Positions 34,701-49,700 of a stretch of DNA of 64,000 bases are shown here, piece after piece. The notes under the pieces were generated by a model that was not told the DNA's origin, made no database searches, and saw only the letters and a list, made by a program, of their open reading frames with translations. Origin of the DNA: Areca catechu (taxonomy: Eukaryota; Streptophyta; Magnoliopsida; Arecales; Arecaceae); assembly GCA_021397845.1 (NCBI GenBank), contig JAHSVC010000072.1, positions 1,676,001 to 1,740,000 of the forward strand, read 5' to 3'. Numbering within the stretch: position 1 is the stretch's first letter; each line of letters begins with the position of its first letter. The position numbers and the translations under genes are program-made.

Positions 34701-37700
34701 GCACAAACCCGTGCATGTAAGTGTATAAAACTTTGAAAGACAAATCAATTCTTGACATTGTGCATAGAATGAAACTCATGTATATTATTCTATATAGCAT
34801 ATAGTCAACAAGGATGGCTGGTCAATCATTTATGTTATCATCAGAACTATATATCATTTCATACTACGCTACTTTTCCAGAGGTAGTTGAGGGAAAAGAT
34901 TTTTGATGCGGAAGCCATTGGGTGTCTTAATCTAACAGGATATGGAGGTCACCGTAAGTTGCTCCCCACAAGCACTTCATGGCCCATCCTTCCTTTTTTT
35001 CCTTCACCTCCATGTCCCTTGCTGAACAAAGTTGCCACCCCTGTCCCCATAATTCTGTCTTCCCCTCATCAAAACTATCAGTTTTAACCAAAAAGGTCAG
35101 ATGTTGGTTGGCACCAAATAAACTGATAAACATACCAAATTGCTAACTAGAAAGCTAGTTCCTCCTCACATAAAATCCATTATATATCATATAGATCTAG
35201 CTTATTGACTATTTACATCATTTTCTAAGCTTTCTCAAGTTTTATTATCCAAATAAAATGGTGAAACACTTGTGTCATCCAGTGCAGTCCTCAAATCTGT
35301 TATTTTGTTAACATCTTTTTGTGATCTTGCTGTCTTTCATAAAAATTATATGATTGATATGATCCTTGTTTGCAATTAACTAATTGATCTATATGTGCAG
35401 TTTCTTCTTCAACCATTGCAGCTAATTTATAGGTGTTAACACCTAGAAGGTTACATGAGCCAGCAAGGCTGTCCTAACAGATATAAAAGCTCTAGCTTCT
35501 AACTTGTGGTAGATCACAATGCAAGACACCGCAACAGGTGGCACACAGAGGAATAAAACATCTATACAGTGCACATGTTTCAGATTTAAGTATGATAAAG
35601 TTTGCTTTAATCAAGCCATGAATTAAGGCTGTCCTAGTTCATGGATTTAATTAAATTTAAAATCATCTTATCAATGTTGGAGAGAACCAAAACCACCGAA
35701 ACATTTTCTAATAATGATACAGTCTTACCCATGTTTCGCGGTACCGTCCCGTACCACCCGGTACGGCGTACCGTACCGTACCGGCCAAGAGCCGGTATGG
35801 TTCGTCACCAAAAAACGGTCCGGACACCGGACCGTTGAAGAAAATAAAAAAAAAATTTCCATACCGGTACGGTACCGGTACGAACCACCCAGTTCGGGTC
35901 GTTTAGGGTCGGTTCAGTGAGAGGAGGGAAGAAAGATTGTTTTTTTTTTAATTTGGCATGTCGGTACACATGCCGGTATGGTACGGTACAGACCATACCG
36001 TACCGCCCGCCAACCGGTACGGGTCCCGGTACCGTTCAGCGGATCTTGGTCTTACCCTAGTTGTACTTGGCCAATTCAGGCTACCTGCAAAGTTTTACAT
36101 GCCATTTCCAACTCCTTAATAACTTGGGTTCTTTTTCTTTTCCTTTTTTCCGTTGGGAGAAGATCAGTTCTATCAATTAAGCAACAAAGCATTGCTTAAA
36201 TCAATTTGATCCCCTTGAACTCTGGCATAAATTGGTGGAGTTGAAAGTAATTAAGAAACAAGACCTATTCAATCCTCAAAAAGGTACGATAACATAACCA
36301 AGATCCAACACATGGATGAGCTCTTGCAAATTGAACTCAGCCAAACAAGCACCAAGTAAATCCATTGGCCAATAAAAGCTTTGCATCCAATAATACCTGA
36401 TGCAACATTTCAAAATAAACTTGATTAATAGAAGATTATGTGGAGAATGAAAAGAAACAGCTCCAGAACTGCTAATGTCTTTAAGCCATGAATAACATTA
36501 GAGGTAGTAAATGTACCATAACCAATGAACCATTTAAAGATTGGCTCACTATATTGAGATAAACAAGTACATGTAAGTACAAACAAAAGAATTCAGGATA
36601 AGAACTTAACCTGTCGCAGAAGACATGTTACAGTCAAGGCATAGTGCCAAACTTGATGAGCCATGACAAGTATTGCATGTTGCACTAGATGAGTTCTTTC
36701 CTATTTGCTGGCATCTGTAGAAAACAAAGAGATATTAAAAAGTAGAAATAAGATTACCAAAGGAAAAAACACTAGACCATATCTCAAATAGAATTTAAGC
36801 CTAACTAGATAACCTTGTCAATCTACAGTTCAAGCTAAAGGGATTATATTTAAGGAAAAAATATTTCAATTTACAAAAATAAAAGAAAGTGAAGGTAAGA
36901 TAAAAATGGCCAAACAGTATATTACAAAACAATGTTACCTGTGGCCTGCAAAAATATACAAGACCAGACCAGCTGCTATAAACTACTTTGAACATGAGAA
37001 AGACTGAAAGGGTGATATGCAATGTCCAAGGGACTCAATATTTATGAGCTGTTAAAATAATCGATGTTGAGAAGCATCTCACAGCACTATATGCTGGTCG
37101 AAATGGTTTTAAATCATGTGAATTATTAATATCATTCAGGGCACATCTTAGAGCACTATATACTCGTCAAAATGGTTGTATATCATGTGAAATACTTCCG
37201 TCAGCGCATATAAAAACCAATTCCATGGTTTATTCCAATAGACAGGTACTTGTTATCCTTGTTGCATGGACAGAATGATCCAACCCTATAAAGAATACAA
37301 TTAGTGGAATCATTGCTTCAATAATTTCTTGGTTCACAAATGTTAGTTGAGTGATCAGTGTAACCATATAAATAAGTTCATCACCATTACTAACTTATCT
37401 AATTTTCCTTAAAATATAGGTTGCTTATTATAAGTTGATCAGGGACTGTGATGGCCTAATCTTTTGCACCTTTCAAAGAGAACTGGGTTTATTTCTTTCC
37501 AGAAAGAAACTCTACCACTTTCCTGTATAAAGTTACCCAAGTGCCTTTTCTGAAAATCTAATAAGGGTTTTTGATAGCCTCATCCTTTTTCTACCTTTAG
37601 AACAAAAACCTAGATCACATTTTTCTTATAGAGAAACTTTGCAAAGTCACCAAATATAAAAAAATAGCCTCTGCTGGTTGCACTCTGTTAGATTTGCAGT

Positions 37701-40700
37701 TAATATAGAACACTAAATTGATCAAAATAAAACTCAACTTAAATTTACGTTATTAGTCTCCATATTCTGGTTTTTATTCCTCCTTTTGTGGCATATTAGA
37801 TCAAGGTTTATTAAAATGCTGAGCCTCTGCGTGAAGCCTACCAAATACCAAGTCCTGACCATCTGCCACCTAAATTTGTCTCTCCATGGAACACCTCAAG
37901 ATTTTGATATACCAGTCCCCAATGCTATTTGTTGATGACTTTCTCCCTCAACCTCCACACTCACTCTCTACCTGCAGCTTGATGTCCTCCTTTCCATCAT
38001 TACACATGTAAAACCTACTGCCACTTTAACAACTTCTGCCTCATTATATGCAGGTTCCCCCACCACTCTCCCTCCCACATGAAAAGAAACTTTAAAATTG
38101 CAATCTCTAAATACCTTTTACAAGCTTAGAAGCCAGATAACCACATTTCAAATTAATGAGTATCAGCTTCCAGGGAAAAAAAAATTTCTATCTCAAGCTA
38201 GGACTTGTGTTGATTTGTTGCCAAACCAATAAAATCTTAGTTTAAAACAATTTTTCATATAAGCTTGCAAAGATGGCATGGAGGACATAATATCTCACAT
38301 AAATATTGTAGTAAACTATGGAAGGTGTCCATGGATGAGTACTGAGATGTGTTTGCTTGCTTAAGAGGCTTGGAACTACTGGTTACCACTGAATGAATTT
38401 AAATGCAACTTTAGACATATTCACTTGAAGTAGATTAGATCTATACAATTGATTAAAATAATAATATTGAGGTTTTAAAATAAATATTGGCACATATTCA
38501 TGAAATGCATACTTGCAATAACAACATAAATTATAAAGAAAACTCATATGTAAAGAAATATTCCTCCACGCTAAATGACACAAGAAGTAAACCTTTTGTA
38601 GAGGGCACGTAGGTCTTTAGGTATTGGGTTCAATCTGTAGTCTGACACCGGTTCCTAAGAGAAACAAAAGTACTACCACATATGATGTTTCGATATTAAT
38701 AAGTGACCATAATAGGTGCAAACATTAATGATAGCATTTAAATTTAAGGAAAGTAAAACCTGGTTGCACTGATTGGAAGAACCTATTTTCACCAAGCAAT
38801 CCTCTGCTAGGTGGCCAGGCTTTTGACATCTCCAGCTGTAACAGAAAAATCCACATGTCCAGCATCTACAAATGCTAATATGACTAAGACAACAGACTTA
38901 AAAGATACAAACTAGGAAAAATAACAGAGAGAGAATTTAGGACAGGTCTCTTGGTGTTGGTGGCGCATAAGTATTTGATTTCCCAGCCCTCAATAGAATC
39001 AAGTAACCATGGTCTTTCTCCCCAAAAGCACCCACTGTATTTTCCATCCATGCTTGAACTTATGTAGGAAGTTGGAAAAATGTATCATTTTTTCAGAATC
39101 ATATCAAATTTTACAAAGACAAGCATGATATTTCTGTCATATAGTCATATTCAACACTTTTCAGTAATTGGATTAGCTTACAATATCTTTGTTGAGAAGC
39201 AGAAAATTTATTCTTCACAAAGTATGAAAAAAGGGCCCCTCATAACCATTTACAGAAGGAGAAACAGATGGGAGAAAAGAACACAAAAACAACATAGAAA
39301 GAAAATGCAGTAAAATCATTAACCACTGATTCTGTAAAAAGTGAAGAAGATTACATCAAGTAATAAAAGTCTGATTTAGGGCAAAAGAGCTTTAAAATCA
39401 TTTGACTAGTTTTAACTAGACAAAGACAGAGAGCCTTGAAAGGGACATCAGCCTTGAACTCCTCAACTTGTTTTAACCAGTTTTCACTAGCTAAAGTCTA
39501 AGTCAGTTGAATTATGCTTCATCACAGTGCGTTGTGTTGCATTGATTGCAGAAAATACTGGCTCCATGCCTCTGCAGACATGCCAATAAGTGGCTGTTAA
39601 ATTTAAGTGGACATTTTAGGATATTGGCTAGTGGAATTTAATATGCAATTATTCTGTCACCGCCAAATTCTCCTCCTGATTGATTGTGACTACAGCTTTG
39701 CATTTCCTACAGCTGATGTTTTTTTCCTCTCTATTTTATTATTCTTTGTATTCTTCATTGAAACACTTGATCATAAAGAAATTATATGCAATTGCCACTT
39801 TGCCTTTGGTTATTGGAAAATCTTTTGAGTTAACAAAATGGGCTTCTATTGCTTGTTAAGGTGTCAAAGCACCTTAAGATTGGATGTAACTCTTCAGATA
39901 GAACCAGCGGAGCTAAAATTCCATGGGGGGGTATAAAGATCTAAAATTTTATCATACATAAATTTAATAAAGAAAAGGTAAAGAACTAGATTGGCCATTG
40001 CTGCATAACAACAATGAGAAGTTCTTATGAATTTGAACATAATATATGCAGTCAGTGCCTCTTCTTCTTCTTCCTCTAATCATCTCTATTACAAATATGG
40101 CTCAGCCAGTTCTAGAATGAACTCATACCTTTTTTTGAACGAATGGCTGAGGTCAGTTCTAGAATGGTATAGAAAATAAAGCATGATTTGCATTAAAAAA
40201 AAGCAGTTTTGATTACAAAAACCACATCATGTTGCAAAATTAATGGTCTATATGACCAGGTAACATATTGGGAATTTTAGAATTGGAGAGGTGTAAGGAG
40301 TCTTAGTCTCAAAAAAAAAAAAAAAAAAAATCAATAAATAGAAGGCATGACCACAGAAGCTTATGGGCTATACATAGCTATGGACTTTCCTGTTTATGTT
40401 TAATATCATTGTCTATAGAAAAGACAGATAAGTGAATTTTAATTAGATGTTTGTGGGTTTAAGTGAGATTTCTATGGGAAGAGTGAGTAGTGGAAATCTT
40501 GGTTTCTTTGAAAATATTGGCTTCTCTTACAAAACCAGAAAAAAACAAGAACCCAGATTCTATGATAAATAGTGAAAAATTTTGAATAAGCCATGACTTT
40601 TGCCCTATTTTCGTCGGTATCATAAGATTTTCTAGAGGACAAGTCTAAATTTTTAACAGTATATGTATTAGGTAGTTCCAGAATTTCGGCTCCCCGCCCC

Positions 40701-43700
40701 CAAACCTCCCAGGGCTCCTCCAGCAGTGGGTAGAACAAGCATCAAACTATGTCTCAGGAGACAAGAAGCTAGACAACAATGCACTTATATATTTGACCGA
40801 TCAAAGTACTTATATCTGATAATTATATTATATATATATATAAGTATTAATTTAAGAATTAAGTTATCTTTATTTATTTAAAATTGATACTTCTATATAT
40901 CTTTTGTAAGAAAGAAGATTGCCAATACAAAAAGCATGATTTATGGGTTCAAATGAAACAAATTTGAAGCAAATAGGACTTAAATGAATTCCAATTTAAG
41001 TTCAAAGATTATTAAAGATTTGCATGAATTTTAAAGCAGCCGGTCCTTCATGAATAGGCCACTTAGTTTATAAATGCTGAATGGTCCACTGGTAGCCATT
41101 GCTAATGGTCTACGGCTCAAAGCCCTACCATGGAAGGATTTCAGTCATTTGCCGCCGCCTCCCTATTCATCGGATCTCTCTCCGTCGCCGACCTAAGACA
41201 TCGGAGCCATCGTACTGCCGCCTAGGTGCTCGTCGTCGTCGCCTCCTCTTCTGTTAGTAGCATTCTTCCTCCCCGATCAGCCTGAGATGCCGAGAGCCGC
41301 CGTCTACAACCTGCTGCTGGCCATCGCCAGTCATCTTATAGCTGATCGCCCTTCTTTCCAAACGCCACCTATTGGTGCTGCCCATCACAACTATCACCGC
41401 CATTTGCCTCCTCTATACCAAGCCGTCAAGCAGCCATCATTGCAGCCCGTGATGCCGTCACCGCCTCACGTGCCACCGGTAGTCCGAAGAAGAGCACGAA
41501 CGGGGTGAAACCATTGGGCCATCCCCATCTCTATCTTTCCTGAGCCATTGGCCATCCTCTACTCATCATCTTTTTCATTGCTATCGATGCCTCCATTCCA
41601 AGCTGCCATTGACCCTGTTGCCATTTCCCATCACCTAGCCACCGGCCATCGTTGTTGTCTCAGTGTCCTAAGCTATCATCGCCTCCATCTCGAATTGCTC
41701 GCCGCCGTTGCTGCCATAACCGCTCTCCTGCCCATTGTCATTGCCATCCCAAGTGCTGCCTGTCATTACTGCCACCTCCTTCGCCGCCACCGTGCCAAAT
41801 GCCGATTGGTTCAGGCACGGTTGGTTTGAGGAAGAAGATGGCCGGGAACCAAACCAGTCATTTTGGGCCTTCCGATCAAGATCCAGTGGTTGGAAATCAA
41901 GCTGAAGGTTGATCTAATAACTTGGATTCGCGCCGATTCGATTTGGATCTCATAAAGCATGTGATGCGGTGACCTAAGAAACTGATGGGCCTTCCAATCA
42001 AGATCCAATGGTTCCAAGGTGTCATGCCGATCAAATACAAGTTTGAAGGAAATTTTAAAATATAATCCAACTAAAATTGGGTCATGATTAATAAGCAGAT
42101 GTTCTTTTCTTACTCGTATTCCTATTTGATCAAACTTCCATCCAACCATCTACCTTTAGTAATTAAATCTTGGCCATTCATGATTCTTTTTCCATTTTGT
42201 TAAAATATAAAGACTTCTCCCTTCCTAACACCTATAAAAAGGCTTCCATACCTCCACTTCAAGGCATCAACCCTGGAATCCCTTTAGAGCCTTGCATAGA
42301 GGGAGAGGAAGGGAAGGTCATGCACGGCTAAGAAGTTTTCATCTTTAGGGAGTAGATGAAATTTTGATATTTATATTTTGTACTTTTCTTTATGTAATTA
42401 GTACTTGATTGTAATATTTGATTTTCATAAATAAAATTATTTTTCATTACTTCAAGTAGTGTTCTTCATATCTAGACTATAATTAGATTTTAGAATAGCT
42501 TATAACTACATAGGGATATTTATGATCCTAAGATATGATTCGTGCTCAGCGAGATATGCTATGCTCGGAATCTGATTATAGGAAACTTTATTTTTATGAT
42601 TAGAGACTTTAAATAGCCTATGGCTACGTAGAAACGGAACAAGGTTCATATCCAGCGAGATAGGATATACTCAGGATCAATCATAATTTAATAATTACAT
42701 ATTGAACGAGTACTTAATATAATACTAAATACCGAATCAAAATCCAAGGCATCTTTCATATTCTTGTTAATCTCTTGTTTATTAGTTTAATTCTTGTTTC
42801 TAGTTATAACATATTTCTACTCTTTTATCTTTCTAACCTAATTAAAATTCTAACACATAATCATGAAAGTGGACATAACCCCAACTGATCCCTGAGGATA
42901 TGATCTAGACTCACCCTAACTATGGTTTGAGTTCATAAAATTATTTTTGACCGTCTATGATAGCAATCAAATTTTAGCACCATTATTGGGAATCATTGGC
43001 ACAATTAGTTCACCAAAAAAACTAATTAAAAAAATCATAATTTATTATTTTTTTTAGAGATCTAAACTAACTTGTTTCAATATTTGTTTGCACTGCATTG
43101 TATCTACATAAATCATCTTAAGGGCACTAACCCCTAAATAACATAAAATAGGAATTTCATCACTTTTGGCCCACAAATCACCACCCTCATATTGCATTGC
43201 CCTAAACCTATAATTAAAATCAATTGGACATGGGCCTCTAAGGACTTTCAAGCTCGCTAGGACAATGGATCCTAAGAGTTGGACCAGGTCAGGATTAGCT
43301 GATTAATTGGTATATAGGAAAGGGATTCAAGAATGATGTAGCCTTGAAGGAAGGTGGTTCTTTAATTAGTTTCGTTGTCTAACCTGACCAATTTATTTAG
43401 TGTCCAAGGAAAGCAACAGGGGAACCCCCACCGACCTTATCCTTACCTGGCTAGTTGGCTAGTTAGTTTCTGACTTAGAGAGACAACCTTGAATAGTTAG
43501 GAACTATCTAAAATCAGGGACCCTAGGATAGAGAATTCATTGTATGATAACTTGATTGCAATTAACATAGAACTAAAACTAATAATTCTTCTTTATCTCT
43601 TAGCTCGAGGACTTCTTAGATTCGCATCTATAGAATTCTTCTCTTTCTTCTTCTTCTTCTTCTCTCTTCTTCACTTAAAAAAAATAAAAAATAAAAAAAT

Positions 43701-46700
43701 CAAATACATAAAGTTGAGTTAGATTATGGATACACATAGTGAGATTGATCCACCACGACAATTGAGGAAGTACTTCACCCCTTCATCATATATATATATA
43801 TATTCTTCGTATATCCAAGCACCTCCTATGGAGACAATCCAATATGAGATTGAGTCCAATGTCATACAATGCTACCATTCTTCTATGGACTTAGTCAAAA
43901 GGACCTGTATAGATATCTGGACGAATTTCTTGAGATATGCTCTACCGTAGGATTCAATTCATTCCATCTCAGATCAGCCTTTAGGTTGAACTTGTTCTCC
44001 TTCTCACTTAAGGATAAGGCAAATATTGGCTATGTTCATTAGATTTCCTGACCATTTCAACCTGAGACCAACTACAAAAGAATTTCTCAAGAAATATTTT
44101 TCAATAGGGAAAACAAACCAAATCCAGAAAGCTATAACTAGTTTTTTTCAATTGGATGGAGAAATGTTCCATGAAACCTGGGAGAGGCTCAAAGAACTCA
44201 TCTACAAGCATCCACACCACACCATATCCAAATGGCAACTAGTCCAATGCTTTTATGATGGATTGTCAAAAAAGCACAAGCAAATGGCTGACTCATCCTA
44301 TGATGGAACATTCTAGCTTAGAAGTGAACACGAGGCTTGGCAACTATTTGAGATCCTGAGCAAAAACTTCTTGCACTACATGTCTACTACATCTAGAGAA
44401 CTCCCAGGCTAAATCCTAAAAGAGGTGAAATGTATGAGGTAAGCCACTCTGTAGACATCCATAGCAAGATATACTATCCCAGACTGGGTGCACTATCCCT
44501 AAAACTCGACTGATTCTTACAAGTCGGTCACACTTCTTCCCCATGTGCACGGTTCCAAGATATTTGTATAATTTGCTCAAGTCCTACTCAAAACTATAGA
44601 TGATTGCCCAGCAGCCCATCAGTGTCCTAAGCTTGTATAAGAACAAGCCCACCCAGCCAACCTATACTGTTCCTATACCAGGAAACAATTCATACTCAAA
44701 TCGTATAATCCAGGCTAGAGGAATCACTCGAACTTCTCATAGAAACAACCTGTGATTAACCTAGCTTCTTACAGACCCAATTATCAGTGCAATAACACAT
44801 TATATCCTTAGTTCTAAGATGCCCCACAACCTTTTTCTAGTAACTATAATTCTAATTTTGAGAAGAAAGTTCTACAAGCTTTGGCTAGGCTAGAAACCAA
44901 CTCTCAAATCCTCGACTCCCATGCATAATCTATAGCCAAGCTGGAGATCTTAATCGACCAACTAGCTATAGCCATCTGCAAGAGGAAAGAAGAGAAACTA
45001 CCTAGCCAACCGACTAGCAATCCAAAGGGACAGTATAGGGTAGAAAGCTCCAATGTTCATGAACCCCATTATGAGCATGCTAAATCTATAATGACCTTTA
45101 GAAGTGGAAAGGTCTTAAAGCAATCACAAAGGATCACCACATCAAGAACCCAAACTCAAAATAAACCTAAATTACCTAACGATAAGGAAGATCCTAAGGA
45201 GAAGAATAACCAATTTTTTCCAGTACCTACGATTAGAATTCCATACCCAAGTGATTTAGAAAAACTTCTACCTTCAGATAAAATGGGGGTTAGGATGAAT
45301 GAAATGCTCGAATTATTCAAACAAGTCCATATCAATCTTCCGCTTTTAAATGCCATTAAGCAAGTCCCAACCTATGCTAAGTCTTTGAAGGATTTGTGCA
45401 TCCAAAACATAGATCTCAGGCACACATCCTAAAGAAAGTTCGCCTTACTGAGCAAGCTAGCTTAGTCTTTTGACACAACTCCATCCAAGCTGAAGGACCC
45501 CAGTGTCCCTGTCATTCTTCTATATAAGGGCCTTATGTAACCCTCTAATTGAATTAGAAGCCCTAGACAAAGTGTCAATCTTCTCAGTTTAGTATAAAAA
45601 CTTTTTAATTTGGAGAGCTAAAGCCCACGTCGGTAACCTACAACTAGCTGATAAATCTCTTAAGGTATCACTAGGGATAATTGAAGATGTGTTAGCCAAG
45701 ATGGATGAATTCTATTTTTATGTAGACTTTATTATATTGGATATGGAATCGAAAGCGATCCTAACCCAATTCCAATATTTTAGACCGACCTTTCCTGGCA
45801 AGGGCCAATGCTTGTATCAACTATAGGACATGAGTCATGGACATATCATTTAAGAATAAAAGCTAGGTTGAATGCAAGGATCGCTAAACCGGAACGACCC
45901 TACCGGTCAGCGGTCGGTATGGTACAAAACCGTACTGATATGTGTACCGCTCTAAAAAATTGAGAAAAAACTCTCTTCCTCCCCCTTCTCAAGCAAGGAT
46001 CGCTGAACCAAACATGAACTGGACCCGAACCGGGCCGAACCGGACAATACATACCAGTACGATATCATACCGTACCGGTATGGAATTGATTTTTTTAAAA
46101 TCTTTTAATGCCAGATCGATTTTAATAGATGAACCGTACCGTTCTTGGCCGGTATGGTACACGACGGTTCCATGAACCTTGGTTGAATGTGTTTAATGCT
46201 ATCATGGAACCACAAAGTAATAAAATTAATGAAGTAAATGTACTAGAGGAACTTATAGAAGAAACCACTCATAACATACTCTTGCAAGACCTACAAGCCT
46301 GTCTAGCCCATTTTGATATGGACGGCTTTGACATAGATGGTACATGGACGAAGTGAATGCACTATTAGAGCCACGTAGTTCCACTCCATGGACAATGAAA
46401 TATGAGCAAATGGCCCCTTTCTCTAATACACCAATAACTTCTTCATTAGAGATGTTACCTATGTTGGACCAAGAGCCACTCCTAGTCATGTTAAAGGATC
46501 CTTTCTTCGAATATGATGCAACCTCTGACTAGGAAATCCAACTTGTAGACTTACAAAACGAATCCAAAGAAGCTATTAGAGAAATAATCACTGACCCATC
46601 AATGGACTGCTCAACCCAAATGTTATCTCAAGAACTAAGAAATGCAATCTTAAAGCAAGATAGCCCGATAACTTTACTGAGGATCCTTCCCACAAATATC

Positions 46701-49700
46701 TGAATTGCACTAGAATGGATAACATAGAGAAGCTGAGTGACCTATTAGATTCACCATGGATGCCAAAGTATAAGTAATTTATAGTCCTCCAGTATCTACC
46801 TCGCCCTTACACCTGCATTAGAAACAATACCTACCTTACAAACCACTTCTTGGTACCAATATTAGGAGATCATCATGTATGTGCATAAAGAATATCAAAA
46901 AAATCTAGTATGGAGCATTATTGATTGGACTTCATCCATCTACCATGACTAGGTGTACCCAATAATTTAGTATATCAACTGGCACAATTTAAAAGATCAC
47001 TAAGTCTGGCTGAAAACTTTAAACTTAGCGCTCCTGAGAGGCAACCCAATTTTTGAACTTAATTTCATTTTTTAGTTTGTTTATTTTCTTTTTAAGATAG
47101 ATAACTTGGTTGGAGGATAACCAAATCTTCAAGAACAACTAAAAATTCCTGCTGGATCAAGAATATACTGAATCAGATATATTCTTTCTAATCCATAGTG
47201 CATCCTTTATTTTCTTTTTCCATTAAGAACAATGTCGATTAAGTTGGAGGGGAAGAATAACTAATCTAATCAAGTCCTCGAGTATGGTTAGAAAAAATTA
47301 TATTTTTGTTATCCAAACTGTCTCGATTTGAAGTTAATTAGGCATTCTAATCAATGACCGATTATGATCTATATAATTTTAGAGATATTAAGGAATAAAT
47401 CAAGGTCTGCTGAACCAGTACCGGGATCCGTACCGGTCGACAGGCGGTATAGTACAGTATGGTCCGTACCGTACCATACCGGCATGTCCGACATGTCAAA
47501 TTGAAAAAAACAATCTTTCTCCCCCCCCTCTCACTGAATCGACCTCGAACCGACCCGAACCGGGCGGTTCGTACCGGTACAGTATCGTATCGTACCAGTA
47601 TGGGAAAAAAAAATTATTTTTTTTCAACTGTCCGGTGTCCAGACCGTTTTTTTGGTGGTGAACCGTACCGGCTCTTGGCCGGTACGGTACGGTACACCTC
47701 GTACCGGACGGTACGGGATGGTACCACGAACCATGGGTAAATTACTAAGAAAATCCAACAAATGGTAGGATTTTGATCAAACTAATTTTAGGAGTGATCC
47801 TAGAACTTTCTTCCTTATTTTAATAAAGAATCTGCTTGTTGAGAGTACGGATGGAAAGGTCGAGATATACAAAAAAAATCCTTTATAAAAAAATGAGAAA
47901 AAGAAATAAAAGAATTTCGGTATTATTTCATTGAGTAATCGGGTCCCTTCACCTAAGTATTGTGTTCGTGTCAAAAGGTGGCAATGTCGAAGAATCTATT
48001 AGAGTCAGTCTCACCTCACAGCTCTTTTTTGGACTCTAAGTAACTGGATCCCTTCATCTAAGTGTTATGGTTCACGTTAAAAGGTGAGAATGCCAAGAGA
48101 TTTATTAAGCAATGGTACCTTACTGAGTAACCGCCCCCTTCGTCTAAATAAGCATTGAGGTTCATGTTAAAAGATGAGGAAGCTAATACTTAAGAGGTTA
48201 GGACTTGCACCAGACTCCTTTCTTAAAAAAATAGACTAAAGTGTAAAAGGATAACAAACTCAACTTAAATCAAGTTAGAGGATCTAAAGAGTAGGTTGGG
48301 GGTGGTAAGGAAAATCTAAAAAGAATTCAATGGTCAACACTCAACACTAATTGGGATAATTCAGTGATTATGAAGTATTTTTTAATGGTCTAGCCGAGTA
48401 TTAGTTGCCTTTAGGACTATCTAAATTAAATTTCAATTCAAGGACGAGTTGTACATATGGCTAATTTATTTGCTTTACTCGAGAACGAGCAAAGTTTAAG
48501 TTGGAAAGTATGATAATTACATTATATATATAAGTATTAATTTAAGAATTAAGTTATCTTTATTTATTTAAAATTGATACTTCTATAATCTTTTGTAGGA
48601 AAGAAGATTGCCAAAACAAAGAGCTCGATTTATGGATTCAAATAAATAAATTTGAAGCAAATTGGATTTAAAATGAGTCCAGAATTTAAGTTCAAAGATT
48701 ATTAAAGGTTTGCACAAATTTTAAAGGAATAGATCTACCATGGACCGGCTGCTTGGTTTATAAAATGCTGAATGGTCCACCGGCAACCATTGCTAATGGT
48801 CCACGTCTTAAAGCCATAGATCGTGGAAGGATTTCAGCCATTTGCCGCCTCCCCATCCGCCGGATCTCTTCGTTGCCAACCTGAGACACCGGAGCCAACG
48901 TACCGCTGTCTAGCCGCTCGTCGCCATCGCCTCCTCTTCTATCCGTAGCATTCTTCCTCCCCAATCGACCTGAGATGCCAGAAGCCACCGACCACAGCCT
49001 ACTATCGGCCATCGCCGATCATCTCCTAGCTGATCGCCCTTCTTCCCCAAACACCACCTGCTGGTGCTGTCCATCACAACCATCACTGCCATTTGCCTCC
49101 TCTATACCAAGCCATCGAGTCACCATCATCACAGCCCGTGATACCATCGCCACCTCACATGCCATCAGTAGCCGAAAAAGTGCACGAATGGGTGAAACCA
49201 TTGGGCCATCCCCATCTCTGCCTTCCCCGAGCCATTGACCATCCTCTGCTCATCACCATCATCTTCTTCATCGCTGCCAATGCCTTCATTCCAAGCTACC
49301 ATTGACGTCGTTGCCATTTCCCATCGCCTAGCCATCAACCATCGTTGTTGTCTCAGCATCCTAAGCCATCATCACCTCCATCCCAAACTGCTCGCCACCT
49401 TGCCATCATCACTGCCCGCGACCACTCTCTTATCCATTATCGCTGCCATCCCAAGTACTACCCGCCATCACTGCCACCTCCTTCGTCGTCACCGTGCCAA
49501 ATGCCGATTGGTTTAGGCACGATTGGAAGATGGCTGGAAACCAAAGCAGTCATTTTGGGCCTTCCGATCAAGATCCAATGATTGGAAATCAAGTTGAAGG
49601 TTGATCCAATGACCTGGATTCACACCAATTCGATTTGGATCTCATAAAGCATGTGATGTGGCGACATAAGTTGCTGATGGGCCTTCCAATCAAGATCCAG

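Noticed and set aside
41287..41912. ORFs rich in Pro, His, Ser and Ala, repeated at 48975-49581
   Set aside because: They occur in both LTRs of the Athila-like element and in several overlapping frames; not a host gene.
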